Source: Novispirillum itersonii (lineage in GTDB: Bacteria; Pseudomonadota; Alphaproteobacteria; Rhodospirillales; Rhodospirillaceae). From it: 64,000 nt of DNA. Shown piece by piece: positions 52,016 through 60,482 of this stretch; within the stretch, counting starts at the first letter, position 1; every line of letters starts with the position of its first letter. Position numbers and translations under genes: made by a program. The DNA lies in the NCBI RefSeq assembly GCF_014205675.1, contig NZ_JACIIX010000006.1:182908-246907 (forward strand), read 5' to 3'. A model generated the notes under the pieces. That model searched no databases. It was given only the letters and a program-made list of their open reading frames with translations, and had not been told where the DNA came from.

Positions 52016-53181
52016 CACGGGGTTTCCTTCAGGCGGGCAAAGCCCTGTTCCAGATCGGCAATCAGATCGTCGGGGTCTTCCAGCCCGACATGCAGCCGGA
52101 CAATCGGATTGCCGCTCTTGCCGGTGGCGGTGCGGACATATTCATCCGAGGTGACGACCGCAAGGCTTTCAAAGCCGCCCCACGAGTAGCCAAGCCGGAA
52201 CAGGTGATAGCCATCCACCATCGCCTCCAGCCGCTCCCGCGCCATCGGAGGCAGCTCGAAGGAAAACAGCGAGCAGCCGCCGGTAAAATCACGCTGCCAC
52301 AGCGCATGATCCGGATGGGACGGCAGGGCCGGGTGCCACACCTTCAGCACTTCCGGGCGGCTTTCCAGCCAGCGTGCGACCTTCAGGCCGCTGTCGAACT
52401 GCTGACGCAGGCGGACGGAGACGGTGCGCAGCCCGCGCAGACCCAGCCAGACCTCTTCACTGCCGGCGCTGAAGCCGAACAGGGCAACGCTGCCGCGCAC
52501 GGTGGCGTACAGGTCGGCATTGTTGACGGTGATGGTACCCAGCATGGCGTCGGAATGGCCGACGATATACTTGGTCGCGGCCTGTAGGGAGACGTCAACC
52601 CCATGCTCAAAGGGCATGAAGGTGCCAAGGCCCCAGGTGTTGTCCGCCACCACCACGGCCCCGGCCGCATGGGCGGCGGCGGCGATGGCCGGAATGTCCT
52701 GAATTTCGAAGGTGCCGGAACTGGGGCTTTCGACGAACACCACTTTGGTGTTGGGGCGGATCAGGCTGGCGATATCGCCACCGATGCGTGGGTCGTAATA
52801 AGTGGTTTCGATCCCGAACCGGGTCAGTGACTTGTCGCAGAAATAGCGGGTCGGACCATAACAGCCATCGGTCATCAGCAGGTGATCGCCGGTCTTGAGA
52901 AGTCCGGTGAGGGTGGCGGTGATGGCGGCAAGGCCGGAGCCGACGGCAATGCAATGGCTGCCGCCTTCCAGTTCCGCCACCGCTTCCTCGAAAGCCTTGC
53001 TGGTCGGCGTACCATGGCGGCCATAGGTGACATTGGCGAAGCGGTTGGGGCCATTCAGGTCCCGCTGGGCGGCGATGGATGGCGACACAATGGTCGAGGC
53101 CCGCCATACCGGGGGATTGACCGCGCCGTTCCAGCGCTCGGGGTGGCTTCCGGCGTGGATGATCCGGGTATCACGCTTCAT
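52015..53181 (-). CDS. metC: Cystathionine beta-lyase (PLP-dependent)
   Basis: Cleaves cystathionine to homocysteine, pyruvate and ammonia; related family members act as gamma-synthases or lyases, but the pattern fits MetC. The 388-residue product has the Cys/Met-metabolism PLP fold: [62 protein letters not shown] (D180) and the PLP lysine K204 in [19 protein letters not shown] 53181 gives the family N terminus; the longer frame upstream is Cys/Pro-rich and unlike the family. It is the first gene of a coupled metC-hisI-cobW operon. Confidence 0.9.
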   Translation of the reverse strand: MKRDTRIIHAGSHPERWNGAVNPPVWRASTIVSPSIAAQRDLNGPNRFANVTYGRHGTPTSKAFEEAVAELEGGSHCIAVGSGLAAITATLTGLLKTGDHLLMTDGCYGPTRYFCDKSLTRFGIETTYYDPRIGGDIASLIRPNTKVVFVESPSSGTFEIQDIPAIAAAAHAAGAVVVADNTWGLGTFMPFEHGVDVSLQAATKYIVGHSDAMLGTITVNNADLYATVRGSVALFGFSAGSEEVWLGLRGLRTVSVRLRQQFDSGLKVARWLESRPEVLKVWHPALPSHPDHALWQRDFTGGCSLFSFELPPMARERLEAMVDGYHLFRLGYSWGGFESLAVVTSDEYVRTATGKSGNPIVRLHVGLEDPDDLIADLEQGFARLKETP

Positions 53182-53508
53182 GGTCTTGGTGTCCGCTCTT
53201 GCAACGCAGGGATCCGGCCTTGCCGCCGGGGAAAGGGGCCCATTCTGACCATCAAACCCCCGGGATGGCAAACACGGAATGCAGGGACAGTTGCATGACA
53301 TTCGCAAAATGCATGGCAGATCCGCATAAAAATGAGGTGTTGTGCGCTGCAATAAAGTGTACGTAGGCACTTAAGTATTGCTGCACTGCAATGCAGCCAA
53401 AAATGGCCCGGAACGATAATCGGGGCCGGAAGCGGATTTGCCAGCCGCTTCGACAGGGGAAGGAAGCTCCGCCATCGCGATCCCGCCGCCTTGACAGGAG
53501 AAATCCCC
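53182..53508. other. Divergent intergenic region, metC / small hypothetical gene
   Basis: This 327-bp region shows a dense cluster of TGC-rich dyads around 53346-53397, including GCTGCA-N6-TGCAGC and CTGC-AAT-GCAG, and an AT-richer stretch (53320-53380) suited to promoters. No SAM-riboswitch-like conserved core was recognised. Confidence 0.5.
53386..53396 (+). promoter_or_regulatory. PhaR-like operator CTGC-N3-GCAG
   Basis: CTGCAATGCAG matches the CTGC-N3-GCAG core described for PhaR, the repressor of polyhydroxybutyrate granule genes in Paracoccus and Rhodobacter. It sits in a larger TGC-rich dyad, 113 bp before the small hypothetical gene and 205 bp before metC. Confidence 0.5.
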
Positions 53509-53760
53509 ATGCCGTCCATTCCCACTGCCAGCCACGCCTGCACCCTGTTTTCCCTGACCATGGAAAGCCGCCATGGCAGCGCATGGCGGGTCAGCATTGA
53601 TCCAGCCCAGATGATCCATCTTGCTGAGGAAATCGTGATCGGTTTCGGTGGTCATCTGAAAGATGCCAATCTGTGGCGCTTCCCGGACGGATCGCACGTC
53701 AGCATCGGTGCCTACGGCGTCCGGCGGGAAGAGCCGCTGGCGGCCGTGGCGGCGGCCTGA
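53509..53760 (+). CDS. Small hypothetical protein
   Basis: I do not recognise this 83-residue protein. It has a compact mixed sequence (LTMESRHGSAWRVSIDPAQMIHLAEEIVIGFGGHLKDANLWRFPDGSHVSIGAYGV) without a signal peptide. CAGGAG lies nine bases upstream of ATG 53509 and a shared terminator follows, which supports a real gene. A PhaR-like site lies upstream. Function unknown. Confidence 0.68.
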   Translation: MPSIPTASHACTLFSLTMESRHGSAWRVSIDPAQMIHLAEEIVIGFGGHLKDANLWRFPDGSHVSIGAYGVRREEPLAAVAAA

Positions 53761-53783
53761 TATTTTTTATCCGGGTTAAAAGA

Positions 53784-53816
53784 AAAAGGGCGGAACCATA
53801 TGGGGGCCGCCCTTTT
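53784..53816. terminator. Bidirectional terminator between the small gene and sseA
   Basis: AAAAGGGCGG / CCGCCCTTTT, 10 bp, 13-nt loop, with T-runs in both directions. It separates two convergent genes. Confidence 0.87.
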
Positions 53817-53839
53817 CTGCTGCGCTTCTGAGGAAGGGA

Positions 53840-54700
53840 TCAGGCGGTTTCGACCGGCAGTTCTGTCCGCATGCCCCATTCCGCCCACGATCCGTCAAAG
53901 ACCGCAACGTCGCTGTTGCCGAGCAGATAAGCGCCCAGCGCGACGACGCAGGCGGTGACGCCGGAGCCACAGCTGGCCACCAGCGGGGCGTTCAGATCAA
54001 TTCCGGCGGCAGTGAATTTATCCCGCAGGGCGGTGGCGGGCAGAAAGGTCTGATCCTGCGGCGACAGCAGATCGGCGAACGGCAGGTTCAGGGCCCCCGG
54101 AATGTGCCCGACCTGAAGGGTGGCGCGGGGTTCCGGCGCGTCCCCCCGGTAACGGGCGGCGGCGCGGGCATCAACCACGGTGTCGCGGCGGCTGGTGATG
54201 TTGGCCAGCAGGTCTTCGGCAGAGCGGAACAGCGTGGTGTTCACCCGGGCGGTGAAATGCCGGTCGCGGGGGACCGGGGGCATATCGTCGGTGGGGCGTC
54301 CTTCCGCCAGCCACTTGCCGAGGCCGCCGTTCAGCACCGAGACCGAGCGGTGTCCGAAATACCGGAACATCCACCACACCCGGGCCGCAGCGGCAGCGCC
54401 GCCGTTAGCATCATAGACCACGATGTGGTTGCCATCCCCCAGCCCGAGCTTACGGACCTTGGAAGAGAACACTTCCGGCGACGGCATGGTGTGCTTATAG
54501 GGGCTGGTGGTATCGGCGATCTCGTCGATATCAAAGAACACCGCGCCGGGGATATGGCGTTCAGTGTATTCCGCCCGGGCATCGCGGTTCAGGATCGGCA
54601 TGAAGTAGGTGGCGTCAACCACCCGCACATCAGGGGCCTGAAGGCGGTCCGCCAGCCACTGGGTGCTGACGAGGGCATCGGGGTTGATGTAATCGGTCAC
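53840..54700 (-). CDS. sseA: 3-mercaptopyruvate (or thiosulfate) sulfurtransferase, tandem rhodanese
   Basis: Transfers sulfur from 3-mercaptopyruvate to thiol or cyanide acceptors. The 286-residue protein has two rhodanese domains; the catalytic C244 lies in CGSGVTA, the loop typical of mercaptopyruvate sulfurtransferases. N-terminal landmarks are VVDATYFMPILNRDARAEYTERHIPGAVFFDIDEIAD. The start is GTG 54700 with GGGAGGA six bases upstream; the open frame extends 115 codons further but overlaps cysK on the same strand. It lies 97 bases downstream of cysK, forming a sulfur-metabolism pair. Confidence 0.92.
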   Translation of the reverse strand: MTDYINPDALVSTQWLADRLQAPDVRVVDATYFMPILNRDARAEYTERHIPGAVFFDIDEIADTTSPYKHTMPSPEVFSSKVRKLGLGDGNHIVVYDANGGAAAAARVWWMFRYFGHRSVSVLNGGLGKWLAEGRPTDDMPPVPRDRHFTARVNTTLFRSAEDLLANITSRRDTVVDARAAARYRGDAPEPRATLQVGHIPGALNLPFADLLSPQDQTFLPATALRDKFTAAGIDLNAPLVASCGSGVTACVVALGAYLLGNSDVAVFDGSWAEWGMRTELPVETA

Positions 54701-54797
54701 GGAGATCCTCCCGGCGGAACGGTTCAGGGTGCCCCGGTTAAAGAGAGGCACCCTGAAGGCCATACCCTGACCGCCCCGGAAGGTCAACCGCCGGACG

Positions 54798-55778
54798 TTA
54801 CAGCCACGGCGGGGTCGGTAGGTTGAGCGGACGCAGGAAGTCCGGGTTGAACAGCTTGCTCTGATAGCGGGCACCGCCGTCGCACAGGATGGTGGCAACC
54901 ACCGCATCGGGGCCGAGCTGCTGCCCCAGCCGGATGGCGGCGGCAACGTTGATCCCCGCCGACCCGCCGAGCAGCAGGCCGTCCTGTTGCAGCAGGGCGT
55001 AGAGAACCTCCAGCGCTTCGGCATCGGAGACGCGGATGGCGTCATCCAGCGGGGCGCCGTCCAGATTGGCGGTCACCCGGCCCTGTCCGATCCCTTCGGT
55101 GATAGAACTGCCTTCGGCTTTCGGGGTGCCGGTCTTGATCCAGTCATAAATCCCCGAGCCGTGCGGATCGGCGGCGACGCAGCGGATGGCCGGGTTTCGG
55201 GCCTTCAGGGCCATCGAGACCCCGGCCAGTGTCCCGCCGGTGCCGACGGCGGCGGTGAAGGCGGTGACGGTGCCGCCGGACTGGTCATAGATTTCCGGCC
55301 CGGTGGTCTCCATGTGGCCCTGCCGGTTGGCGGTATTGTCAAACTGGTTGGCCCAGAAGGCCCCGGTTTCCTCGGCAATGCGGCGGGAGACGTGGACGTA
55401 GTTGCCGGGATCCTTGAACGGCACCGCCGGAACCAGCCGCAGGTCCGCCCCCAGCAGGCGCAGGGTGTCCTTCTTTTCCTGACTCTGGGTTTCCGGCATG
55501 ACGATGATGGTTTTATAGCCCCGGGCGTTGCCGACATGGGTCAACCCGATTCCGGTGTTGCCGGCGGTGCCTTCAACGATGGTGCCGCCGGGCTTCAGCA
55601 CGCCCCGGCGTTCGGCATCGGTGATCAGGGCCAGTGCGGCCCGGTCCTTGACCGATCCGCCGGGGTTCAGGAATTCGGCTTTGCCAAGGATGGTGCAGCC
55701 TGCCTGACGGGAGGCCCAGTCCAGCCGGATGAGCGGGGTATTGCCGATGGTTCCGGTCAGGCCGCTTTTAATGTCCAT
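54798..55778 (-). CDS. cysK: Cysteine synthase (O-acetylserine sulfhydrylase) family protein
   Basis: PLP enzyme of the beta-substitution family that makes cysteine from O-acetylserine and sulfide. The 326-residue product shows IGNTPLIRL, the PLP lysine K44 in NPGGSVKDRAA, EGTAGNTGIGL, FKDPGNYVHVSRRIAEE, GTGGTLAG and GLLLGGSAGINVAAA. The FKDP and RQGHMETTGPEIY blocks resemble the CysK2/CBS-like branch, so the exact subclass is open. ATG 55778 was chosen for the GGA six bases before it; ATG 55784 is nearly as likely. A perfect 13-bp dyad covers the ribosome site and start. Confidence 0.9.
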   Translation of the reverse strand: MDIKSGLTGTIGNTPLIRLDWASRQAGCTILGKAEFLNPGGSVKDRAALALITDAERRGVLKPGGTIVEGTAGNTGIGLTHVGNARGYKTIIVMPETQSQEKKDTLRLLGADLRLVPAVPFKDPGNYVHVSRRIAEETGAFWANQFDNTANRQGHMETTGPEIYDQSGGTVTAFTAAVGTGGTLAGVSMALKARNPAIRCVAADPHGSGIYDWIKTGTPKAEGSSITEGIGQGRVTANLDGAPLDDAIRVSDAEALEVLYALLQQDGLLLGGSAGINVAAAIRLGQQLGPDAVVATILCDGGARYQSKLFNPDFLRPLNLPTPPWL

Positions 55779-55780
55779 GA

Positions 55781-55813
55781 TCATTCCGTTAAATGCAGTA
55801 TTTAACGGAATGA
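55781..55813 (-). promoter_or_regulatory. Perfect 13-bp inverted repeat over the cysK start
   Basis: TCATTCCGTTAAA (55781-55793), a 7-nt centre TGCAGTA, and TTTAACGGAATGA (55801-55813). The inner edge overlaps the alternative start ATG 55784 and the GGA ribosome site. It could be a repressor operator or an mRNA hairpin that hides the start, and it also follows the nudF stop by 33 bases. Confidence 0.75.
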
Positions 55814-55845
55814 TAGGTGTTGTTTGTCATGGCCTCAAGGGATAA

Positions 55846-56457
55846 TCACAGTTTTTTACGTATATCATCCTCGTTCAACAGAAGCCATTGCAGGGCAACC
55901 AGCGTGGCCGCATTGGTGTAGCGCCCGGTCCGCAGGTTTTCCCGCACCTCGGGGAGCGGGACGGCGATAACGCGGATGTCTTCGCCCTCAGCCTCGACAC
56001 CATGGATGCCCCCGGCCTGACGGCTGTCAACCCGGCCGCACCACAGCTCGATACTCTCGGAGCTGATGCCCGGCGTCGCCAGCCACGATTGCACCCGGAA
56101 CAGCCCCTGCGGCTCCAGACCGGCTTCCTCAACGGATTCCCGGCGGGCGACCTCTTCCGGGGTTTCGCCATCCTCGATGATTCCGGCGACAATCTCATAG
56201 AGCCATGGCTCCATTCCGGCGGCATAGGCCCCGGGGCGGAACTGCTCGATCATCACGACACAGTCGCGGTCAGGATCAAACAGCAGAACCGCCACGGCAT
56301 GGCCGCGTTCCAGAACCTCACGGCTGACCACCGGCCCCATGCCGCCCGCATACTGCTCATATCGCAGCAGATAGCGGTCGAGGCGGGAGTACGATTTGAA
56401 CAGGGTTTCGTGCTGAACCACGTCAACGGCAGTGGGGCGGATAGGGGGCTTGGTCAT
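55846..56457 (-). CDS. nudF: ADP-ribose pyrophosphatase-like Nudix hydrolase
   Basis: Hydrolyses ADP-ribose and related nucleotide sugars. The 203-residue protein carries the complete Nudix box GIIEDGETPEEVARRESVEEAGL (spacing Gx5Ex7RExxEExG) at about residues 92-114 and the ADPRase marker ATPGISSESIELWCGRV about 15 residues on. The N-terminal half (RLDRYLLRYEQYAGGMGPVVSREVLERGHAVAVLLFDP) is typical of dimeric NudF. It begins 6 bases after parA on the same strand and is likely co-transcribed with it. Specific substrate assignment is inferred. Confidence 0.9.
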   Translation of the reverse strand: MTKPPIRPTAVDVVQHETLFKSYSRLDRYLLRYEQYAGGMGPVVSREVLERGHAVAVLLFDPDRDCVVMIEQFRPGAYAAGMEPWLYEIVAGIIEDGETPEEVARRESVEEAGLEPQGLFRVQSWLATPGISSESIELWCGRVDSRQAGGIHGVEAEGEDIRVIAVPLPEVRENLRTGRYTNAATLVALQWLLLNEDDIRKKL

Positions 56458-56463
56458 GTCAGC

Positions 56464-57102
56464 CTACACGCCGGGCAGGTTCAGAAGGGTGCGGAGTTCC
56501 GCGCAGAGGGCGAGGATTTCCTTGGCGGCACTGCCCCGGGGTTCGGTTTCGACCGCACCCAGCCCTTCCATCATCGAGCTGGCAAAGGCAACGCGGCTGC
56601 CCAGCTGGGTGGCGGCAACCGGGGTTTCCTGTGTTGCCAGCTGACCCAGTACCTGTTCGGACAGGCGGCCGCGCGGCGGCATCCGGTTCAGGATGATCAG
56701 GGCCGGGGTCTTTTCCTTGCGGGCGACCTCCTGCGTCGGCTTCATCGCCCACAGGTCCATCGGGCTGGGCTGTACCGGCAGCAGAACCAGATCGGCGGCG
56801 CGGATGGCTGTCTTTGCTTCCGTTTCCGCGTGTGGGGGGCTGTCAATCAGGATGATGTCGTGATCGTTCTTTAAGCGGTCGAGGTCGTTGCCCAACCGCC
56901 AGCCGGGAACCTGCGACAGGGTCAGGGCGGCGGCATCGGCCGGGCGCAGGGCATGCCATGCCGACAGGCTGCCCTGTGGATCGATGTCCACCGCCGCCAC
57001 CCGCAGCCCGCTACGGGCCAGCGCTGCGGCGATCTGGGCGGTCAGGGTGGTTTTCCCGGCTCCGCCTTTCTGTTGCGCAATGGTGATGACTTTTGCCGCC
57101 AT
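56464..57102 (-). CDS. ParA-family ATPase
   Basis: A 212-residue member of the ParA/MinD ATPase superfamily. The deviant Walker A is KGGAGKTT (K12, K17), with AAVDIDPQGSLSAWH and IILIDSPPHAET for switch and Walker B. It is short, without an N-terminal DNA-binding extension, and has no parB beside it. Such orphan ParA proteins position plasmids, carboxysomes, flagella or chemotaxis clusters; the cargo here is unknown. AAGGACT precedes the start. It is the first gene of a pair with nudF. Confidence 0.88.
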   Translation of the reverse strand: MAAKVITIAQQKGGAGKTTLTAQIAAALARSGLRVAAVDIDPQGSLSAWHALRPADAAALTLSQVPGWRLGNDLDRLKNDHDIILIDSPPHAETEAKTAIRAADLVLLPVQPSPMDLWAMKPTQEVARKEKTPALIILNRMPPRGRLSEQVLGQLATQETPVAATQLGSRVAFASSMMEGLGAVETEPRGSAAKEILALCAELRTLLNLPGV

Positions 57103-57441
57103 GATGCCGCAGTCCTTCCGGAGCCTTGTCCCTGTTCAGGCAGAAGGCTACGGCACCTGCGGTGATTTGCAAGTGCGAAAGGCCATGGGCAGACCTGTGG
57201 TGGAAGAAACCGTGCCGTCAGGGTGGTGAAGCCGCTTTGCGGTTCGGGGTATTTTCGCGGGCAGAATGGTTTCCCGGTGGCGGGGGATATCGGCGGGGTG
57301 GCGGATTATGCAAACTGCATATGTCTTCGGATTTCGGATAGAGAATTGCCCAAAAATCTACATATGAAGTATCTTATATTTGTGCTTAGATTTCCTCTCC
57401 ATAATACTGAAAATAAACAGAAAAATAATATTTGAGGCCGT
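57103..57441. other. AT-rich intergenic stretch
   Basis: Between parA and the small minus-strand gene. Positions about 57303-57435 are strikingly AT-rich compared with the rest of the window, with runs such as AAAAATAATATTT. No gene with family-like sequence is seen. It could be a promoter-dense region or a remnant of transferred DNA. Confidence 0.55.
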
Positions 57442-57621
57442 TTATTGCTCCGGCAGGACGCCAGCGGTTGGGCGAGCATGGAAGCATGTCCTGTTTCTTC
57501 CGCCGCGAAATCTACCGTCATCCTCCTGCTCAAGCCGCGTCGCCAGATCATCAGACATCTCTGCGGCGTCCGCTTTCAGCGCGATTGCATGCGCCAGAAA
57601 GTCTTCAATCGCATGCAGCAT
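57442..57621 (-). CDS. Small hypothetical protein (candidate)
   Basis: A 59-residue frame from ATG 57621, with AAGGGG eight bases upstream. The N-terminal half is helical and acidic (MLHAIEDFLAHAIALKADAAEMSDDLATRLEQEDDG); the rest is less ordered. I do not recognise it. It is flanked on both sides by AT-rich DNA. The ribosome site supports it, but size and lack of a family make it uncertain. Confidence 0.42.
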   Translation of the reverse strand: MLHAIEDFLAHAIALKADAAEMSDDLATRLEQEDDGRFRGGRNRTCFHARPTAGVLPEQ

Positions 57622-57960
57622 GGCGTGGCCCCTTCTGATGGGGGGATATCGAGGCGGGGAAGGGCTGCGCTGATGCATTCTCCTGTTAATTTTAGGGGCG
57701 AAAAAAGTATCGGGATCAGTATTCCATGGGAGCCGGTCTGTCGGAAACTGCGCTGAAAAGTACCATATTAATTAAGGGTTTATCGCTCTGGAAATTATAT
57801 CAGTTTTTCATTATTAGCAAATGCGGGCAACGCATTGACGGCCGCTCAGGCGAGCCGGGCGGGGGACCCGGGCGCAGGTTAGGCAGGTTTGCTTCTGCGG
57901 TACCGTTGCACACAAAACCTGCGGCTGCTGCTGTGGCCGGGGATCTGATGGGGGAAACAC
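57622..57960. other. Intergenic stretch before the ferredoxin gene
   Basis: Contains a second AT-rich patch (about 57765-57830, with TTAATTAAG and TTATATCAG). No convincing gene is seen. The ferredoxin promoter is probably here, but no single hexamer pair stood out. Confidence 0.5.
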
Positions 57961-58206
57961 ATGGCGCTGATGATCAACGACACCTGCATTGCCTGCAATG
58001 CCTGCCCGTCGGTCTGCCCGAATGAGGCAATCACCGAGGACGACCCGATTTTCACCATCCATCCGCAGCGGTGCAGTGAATGTATCGGCGAGACCGGGGA
58101 GCCGCAGTGTATGGAGGTTTGCCCGGTGGACTGCATTGAGCCGGACCCGGAGCATCGGGAGACGTCGGAACAGTTACAGTCAAAATATGACCGCCTGCAT
58201 CACTGA
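57961..58206 (+). CDS. YfhL-type 2[4Fe-4S] ferredoxin
   Basis: Small electron carrier with two [4Fe-4S] clusters. The 81-residue product begins MALMINDTCIACNACPSVCPNEAI and has cysteines at 9, 12, 15, 19 and 38, 41, 50, 54, with the 8-residue insertion between C41 and C50 that marks the YfhL/Allochromatium-type family. An extra cysteine at 58 is present. The C-terminal helix HRETSEQLQSKYDRLHH is also typical. A GGGGGA ribosome site precedes the ATG. Its redox partner is not apparent nearby. Confidence 0.93.
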   Translation: MALMINDTCIACNACPSVCPNEAITEDDPIFTIHPQRCSECIGETGEPQCMEVCPVDCIEPDPEHRETSEQLQSKYDRLHH

Positions 58207-58221
58207 GGTCGGGCCTGACGG

Positions 58222-58251
58222 GACCACGGAGGCCGAGGGACCCCCGTGGTC
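58222..58251. terminator. Hairpin between ferredoxin and malQ
   Basis: GACCACGG (58222-58229) pairs with CCGTGGTC (58244-58251), loop 14 nt, between two convergent genes. There is no strong T-run. Confidence 0.5.
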
Positions 58252-58271
58252 TTCGCCGGGTTAGATGCGGA

Positions 58272-60482
58272 TCAGACCGGCTGCACGTCCATGCGCTCTG
58301 CGCGCAGGGCTGAGGTCAGGGTAACCGTCTCAGCGGACCGCAGGATCGTTCCGGTCTCCACCGGCAGGCGGCGCCGCCAGTTCGGGTACTCCGTCACAGT
58401 CCCGGGGACGTTCACCTGCGATTCCTCTCCGGCCAGATCATCCAGATTGATCAGGGCCAGAGCAGACGGGGCCCGCCCAAGAAAACGGTGGACCGCCACG
58501 TTCAGGTGATGCTTCTGCTCCGGTGTCAGGGGTGCCGTATCAGGCAGGCCGGTATCAGGCAGCAGGGCCTGATCGTCCAGTGCTGCCCGCAGCAACTGCC
58601 GTTCACGGGACCTTTGTTCCTCGTCAGCGGCGCGGGTCACGCCGGGCACGGCAAGGCCAAGGCGATGGCGGAGGGCGATGTCCCAGCCGCTCCAGTGCCC
58701 CTGTATGGTGGCGATGTCATGGCTGGTCGCACAGGACAGGGCAAGGCGCGGATAGGTGTCGGGCCGCTTGAACAGCCCGTTCTCATAACGTTCAAAATAG
58801 ACAACCCGGTAGGACAGAATCGCCTCGCGGTCCATCCGGTCGCGGAAGCCATCAGGGACGGTGCCCAGATCCTCGCCGATGATCATGCACTGGTTGCGGT
58901 GGCTTTCCAGCGCCAGAATGCCCAGCAGATCATCGAAGGGATAGCCGACATACATGCCATCGCGGGCAGTGTAGCCGGGCGGGATCCAGAACAGGCGGAG
59001 CAGTGACATCGCATGGTCAATCCGCAGCGCCCCGGCGTGGCGCATATTGGCGCGGACCATGTCAATGAACGGGGCATACCCCTGCTGCCGCAGGGTGACC
59101 GGATTTAACGGCGGCATCCCCCAGTCCTGCCCGAGGGGGCCGAGCTGATCCGGCGGGGCACCAAAACGCCCACCGAGGACGTAGACTGACTGATCTGCCC
59201 ACACATCAGCGCCATCGGAATTGGTCCCGACGGCCAGATCCCGGTACAGACCGACATGATCTTCTGATCCGGCAAAAACGGCGGGGCAGGCCTCCAGTTG
59301 CCGGTCGGCCTCAAACTGCAACCATTTCCGGTACAGGACGGCGTCGGCGTCGGTTTCGGCGATGGCCTTAACCGCCGGGCTGTGCGGATCCCGGTAGTCT
59401 TCCGGCCACTGCATCCAGGGGCTGTCCGGCCACCGGGCCTGAAGCACCTCGAACACTGCAAACTGATGCAGGCGGGTCCCGCCGGACTGGATAAACCGAT
59501 CAAAGGCAGCCTGCCGTTCCGGCGTGGCGGCGGTCCGGAAGGTTTCGTACAGGCATCGCAGCAACGGCAGCTTAACGGCAGAAACCGCCGGATAATCGAC
59601 CATCTCTTCCTGTCGGGCGGCCCGGAGGGCAGCCTGAACATCAGCGGTTTCCAGCAGCGCGCGGGCGGCAGCGCAGGCTGAGAATTCCGGGACAGAACGC
59701 GGATCGATATACAGCGGATTCAGGAACAGCCGGGAGCACGGGGAATACGGGCTGGCGTCCTGCGGATGGGCCGGAAACAGGGCGTGAAGCGGGTTGACGC
59801 CGACAAACGCAGCCCCCACCGCCACGGCATGCTGGCTGAGGTCCTTAAGGTGGAAGAAATCCCCCATCCCAAAGTCATCGGCCTGCCGCAGGGAATAGAC
59901 CTGACAGCCGATCCCCCACAGGCGGCGGTTCTGCCGCAACGGAGACGGCAGCCAGCACTGATCCGGTGCCAGAATGACGGTTCCGGCGGGCAGATCCTTG
60001 CTGATCCCTGCCGGGCCGGAGGTATGGGCGGTCAGGCGGTGGTATCCTGCGGGCAGGGATGCAGGCAGGGTCAGGGAGAGGCGAACCAGCGTGCCCCGCT
60101 GCTCCGGGTTGGAGTCCTGCCCGGTCAGGGTGCCGACATGGACGGAACCGTCCTCGCAGCTCAGGGTCCAGTGCAGGGGCAGGTGATCCGCCGGGCAGAC
60201 AAGACTGACCGTGCGCGGGGAGGCGTGCCGGAGGACAGTGACCGGGGGAATGCCGACGCTCCACCCGGCAGAGTCAAGCTCCGCCATAGCGCGGGCAATC
60301 CCGGTTTCTGATGTCACATCAACGCCCATCGCCGTCAGGGTCGCGGCAACCGCGTCCGGTGTCGCGACATGTTCGGTCCCGAAGATATCCCAGAACCGGG
60401 TGCTGATGCCAAAACCGTCAGCAAGGGCGGAAACGGCCGGAGTTAACGCTGGCGGCGGGGTGGCGACGGGAAAGTCGGTCAT
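58272..60482 (-). CDS. malQ: 4-alpha-glucanotransferase (amylomaltase, GH77)
   Basis: Transfers alpha-1,4-glucan segments between maltodextrins, recycling products of glycogen breakdown. The 736-residue protein has an N-terminal beta-sandwich region (about 1-160), then the GH77 barrel with WGIGCQVYSLRQADDFGMGDF, FVGVNPLHALFPAHPQDASPYSPCSRLFLNPLYID, the nucleophile Asp in GALRIDHAMSLLRLFWIP, the acid Glu in IIGEDLGTVP and the third carboxylate in ATSHDIATIQGHW. Its start overlaps the glgX stop by 4 bases, so both are made together. Confidence 0.95.
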   Translation of the reverse strand: MTDFPVATPPPALTPAVSALADGFGISTRFWDIFGTEHVATPDAVAATLTAMGVDVTSETGIARAMAELDSAGWSVGIPPVTVLRHASPRTVSLVCPADHLPLHWTLSCEDGSVHVGTLTGQDSNPEQRGTLVRLSLTLPASLPAGYHRLTAHTSGPAGISKDLPAGTVILAPDQCWLPSPLRQNRRLWGIGCQVYSLRQADDFGMGDFFHLKDLSQHAVAVGAAFVGVNPLHALFPAHPQDASPYSPCSRLFLNPLYIDPRSVPEFSACAAARALLETADVQAALRAARQEEMVDYPAVSAVKLPLLRCLYETFRTAATPERQAAFDRFIQSGGTRLHQFAVFEVLQARWPDSPWMQWPEDYRDPHSPAVKAIAETDADAVLYRKWLQFEADRQLEACPAVFAGSEDHVGLYRDLAVGTNSDGADVWADQSVYVLGGRFGAPPDQLGPLGQDWGMPPLNPVTLRQQGYAPFIDMVRANMRHAGALRIDHAMSLLRLFWIPPGYTARDGMYVGYPFDDLLGILALESHRNQCMIIGEDLGTVPDGFRDRMDREAILSYRVVYFERYENGLFKRPDTYPRLALSCATSHDIATIQGHWSGWDIALRHRLGLAVPGVTRAADEEQRSRERQLLRAALDDQALLPDTGLPDTAPLTPEQKHHLNVAVHRFLGRAPSALALINLDDLAGEESQVNVPGTVTEYPNWRRRLPVETGTILRSAETVTLTSALRAERMDVQPV

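Noticed and set aside
53182..53345. SAM-II riboswitch upstream of metC
   Set aside because: No pseudoknot-like conserved core could be recognised; the region is better described as TGC-rich dyads and promoter DNA.
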